Assembly: GCA_019090365.1 (NCBI GenBank)
Contig: JAHRWC010000215.1
Coordinates: 1 to 6,958, forward strand
Length of the DNA stretch: 6,958 bases
From: Flavobacteriaceae bacterium
GTDB lineage: Bacteria; Bacteroidota; Bacteroidia; Flavobacteriales; Flavobacteriaceae
Reading direction: 5' to 3'
Shown piece by piece: positions 6,185 to 6,958 of the stretch. The notes beneath the pieces are model-generated. The model saw only the letters and a program-made list of their open reading frames with translations, ran no database searches and was not told the DNA's origin. Within the stretch, counting starts at the first letter, position 1, and the number at the start of each line of letters is the position of its first letter. The position numbers were made by a program, and so were the translations under genes.

Positions 6185-6780
6185 TTCATTCAAAATTTAG
6201 CTTTGCAGTATGTATTATTTTTTTATGTTTTATTAATGAAATAATATATGCTCAAATAAATAATGATTATCATTCTTTTAATGGTGTTATGTACATTCCG
6301 ATTATTGTTGATTATCAAGAAGAATTGAATTTCAAAGATGGTACAAAAAAACAGAGAGATGATCCTGAAAAGAAACTCACTATTCAGGTTAATATGAATA
6401 CTAAGAATATGCAAATTAACAAAGGTGTATTCTCAGGAATGATTGTACGTGATATGGGTTCAACAAGAGATGAGGTTGTAACTTTTAAAGGAAAAATTTC
6501 AAAGAATCAACAAAAGTTAGAATATATAGAAATTACTAATAATGTTACGGTATATCGATTGAGTAATCGTGAGAATATAGAGAAGACAATATCTTTGGTC
6601 GCTAGATTTGAAAATATCCCTAAAAGCTCATATGGAAACGGATTTAAATATAAATACGGAATTTCCAAAATTGCATCCGTTGAGTATTTAGTTGATTATA
6701 CCATCCCTCGATCTCATTATGTGCAAAATTATACAGAGAGCTTTGTAAAAATTGATGAGGAACAAATGGGTGATTATTAA
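6181..6780 (+). CDS. Secreted protein of unknown function, possibly truncated by a nonsense codon
   Basis: This 199-residue product has a signal peptide (hydrophobic 7-19, likely cleavage after A24 in IIYAQ) and no lipobox, so it is exported as a soluble protein. The mature chain looks beta-rich, with a polar acidic and basic region (44-66) and many Tyr residues. I do not recognise a family. Its ATG overlaps the lipoprotein stop by four bases (ATGA), which supports this start and translational coupling. The oddity is at the 3' end: GAT-TAT-TAA at 6775-6780 is followed by a frame that stays open with protein-like sequence to the window edge. A single base change (TAT or TAC to TAA) could have split a longer gene; a sequencing error or two adjacent genes are alternatives. 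Confidence 0.7.
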   Translation: MIHSKFSFAVCIIFLCFINEIIYAQINNDYHSFNGVMYIPIIVDYQEELNFKDGTKKQRDDPEKKLTIQVNMNTKNMQINKGVFSGMIVRDMGSTRDEVVTFKGKISKNQQKLEYIEITNNVTVYRLSNRENIEKTISLVARFENIPKSSYGNGFKYKYGISKIASVEYLVDYTIPRSHYVQNYTESFVKIDEEQMGDY

Positions 6781-6958
6781 AGTGGTGTTCGAGCAGATTT
6801 TAAACCTGGAGAATTAAACCAAAAATTGAAAGATGATATAAAGATTTCAGTTATTCCAGAAGAAAAAGAGATGCTTGCGGTTGCTGTTCATGCTTTATTG
6901 GTGAGTGAATTATTGAAAATTCCAGACCTGAAAGTTCTTGAAGGATTTAAAATAGATA
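6781..6958 (+). pseudogene. Same-frame open continuation after the TAA of the secreted-protein gene (partial, runs off the window)
   Basis: All 59 codons after the TAA, in the same frame as the preceding gene, are sense codons; the other two forward frames stop within about 11 codons. The translation (SGVRADFKPGELNQKL..., then IPEEKEMLAVAVHALL and LLKIPDLKVLEGFKID) looks like folded protein with an amphipathic helix. There is no ATG until 6871 and only a TTG at 6826, both inside apparently coding sequence, so a fresh start is not obvious. It is best read as the 3' part of the upstream gene cut by a nonsense codon. Whether it is a true pseudogene, a sequence error or a separate gene cannot be settled here. 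Confidence 0.45.

Noticed and set aside
6223..6414. Minus-strand 63-codon frame inside the secreted-protein gene
   Set aside because: It is antisense to a gene with a clear signal peptide and coupled start; low-complexity hydrophobic residues are expected from AT-rich DNA.

Overview
The window looks like chromosome from a marine or host-associated Flavobacteriia-type member of the Bacteroidota. Base composition is strongly AT-rich (about 30% GC by eye). Shine-Dalgarno sites are mostly absent. One clear TAnnTTTG -7 promoter element of the Bacteroidota kind is present, and the proteins (DUF3857 protein, SanA-like, DUF2809, short winged-helix regulator with a multi-pass partner) resemble flavobacterial families. 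These are judgements from pattern recognition, not from a database search.

Minus strand, 10-4782: seven genes are read right to left. In order they are a six-helix membrane protein (4174-4782), a GTG-initiated winged-helix regulator (3880-4170), a Coq4-family protein (3343-3879), a 91-residue membrane protein (3065-3340), a SanA/YdcF-family envelope protein (2423-3052), a DUF2809 membrane protein (2025-2423) and a secreted DUF3857/transglutaminase-like protein (10-1980). The first six are separated by gaps of 3, 0, 2, 12 and -1 bases, so they almost certainly form one operon. The seventh follows after 44 bases and may be part of it. The promoter in front of 4782 carries an inverted repeat (ACTTTG-N5-CAAAGT) overlapping its -7 box. 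An exact 22-base copy of the same sequence lies 968 bases away, inside the 5' end of the Coq4-like gene. The simplest reading is that the encoded winged-helix protein controls its own operon through these sites.

Plus strand, 4955-5374: a stand-alone two-CBS-domain protein is divergently transcribed from the operon.

Plus strand, 5561-6958: a lipoprotein gene (5561-6184) overlaps a gene for a secreted protein (6181-6780) by ATGA. I recognise neither family. The second frame stays open after its TAA for all remaining codons to the window edge, which suggests a nonsense-interrupted gene, or a second gene lacking an obvious start.

The points most worth a second look are the duplicated operator, one copy of which is intragenic; a Coq4-like protein with an intact metal-binding motif in a lineage that uses menaquinone; and a transglutaminase-fold protein that appears to have lost two of its three catalytic residues. 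I saw no RNA genes, CRISPR arrays, insertion sequences or phage genes.
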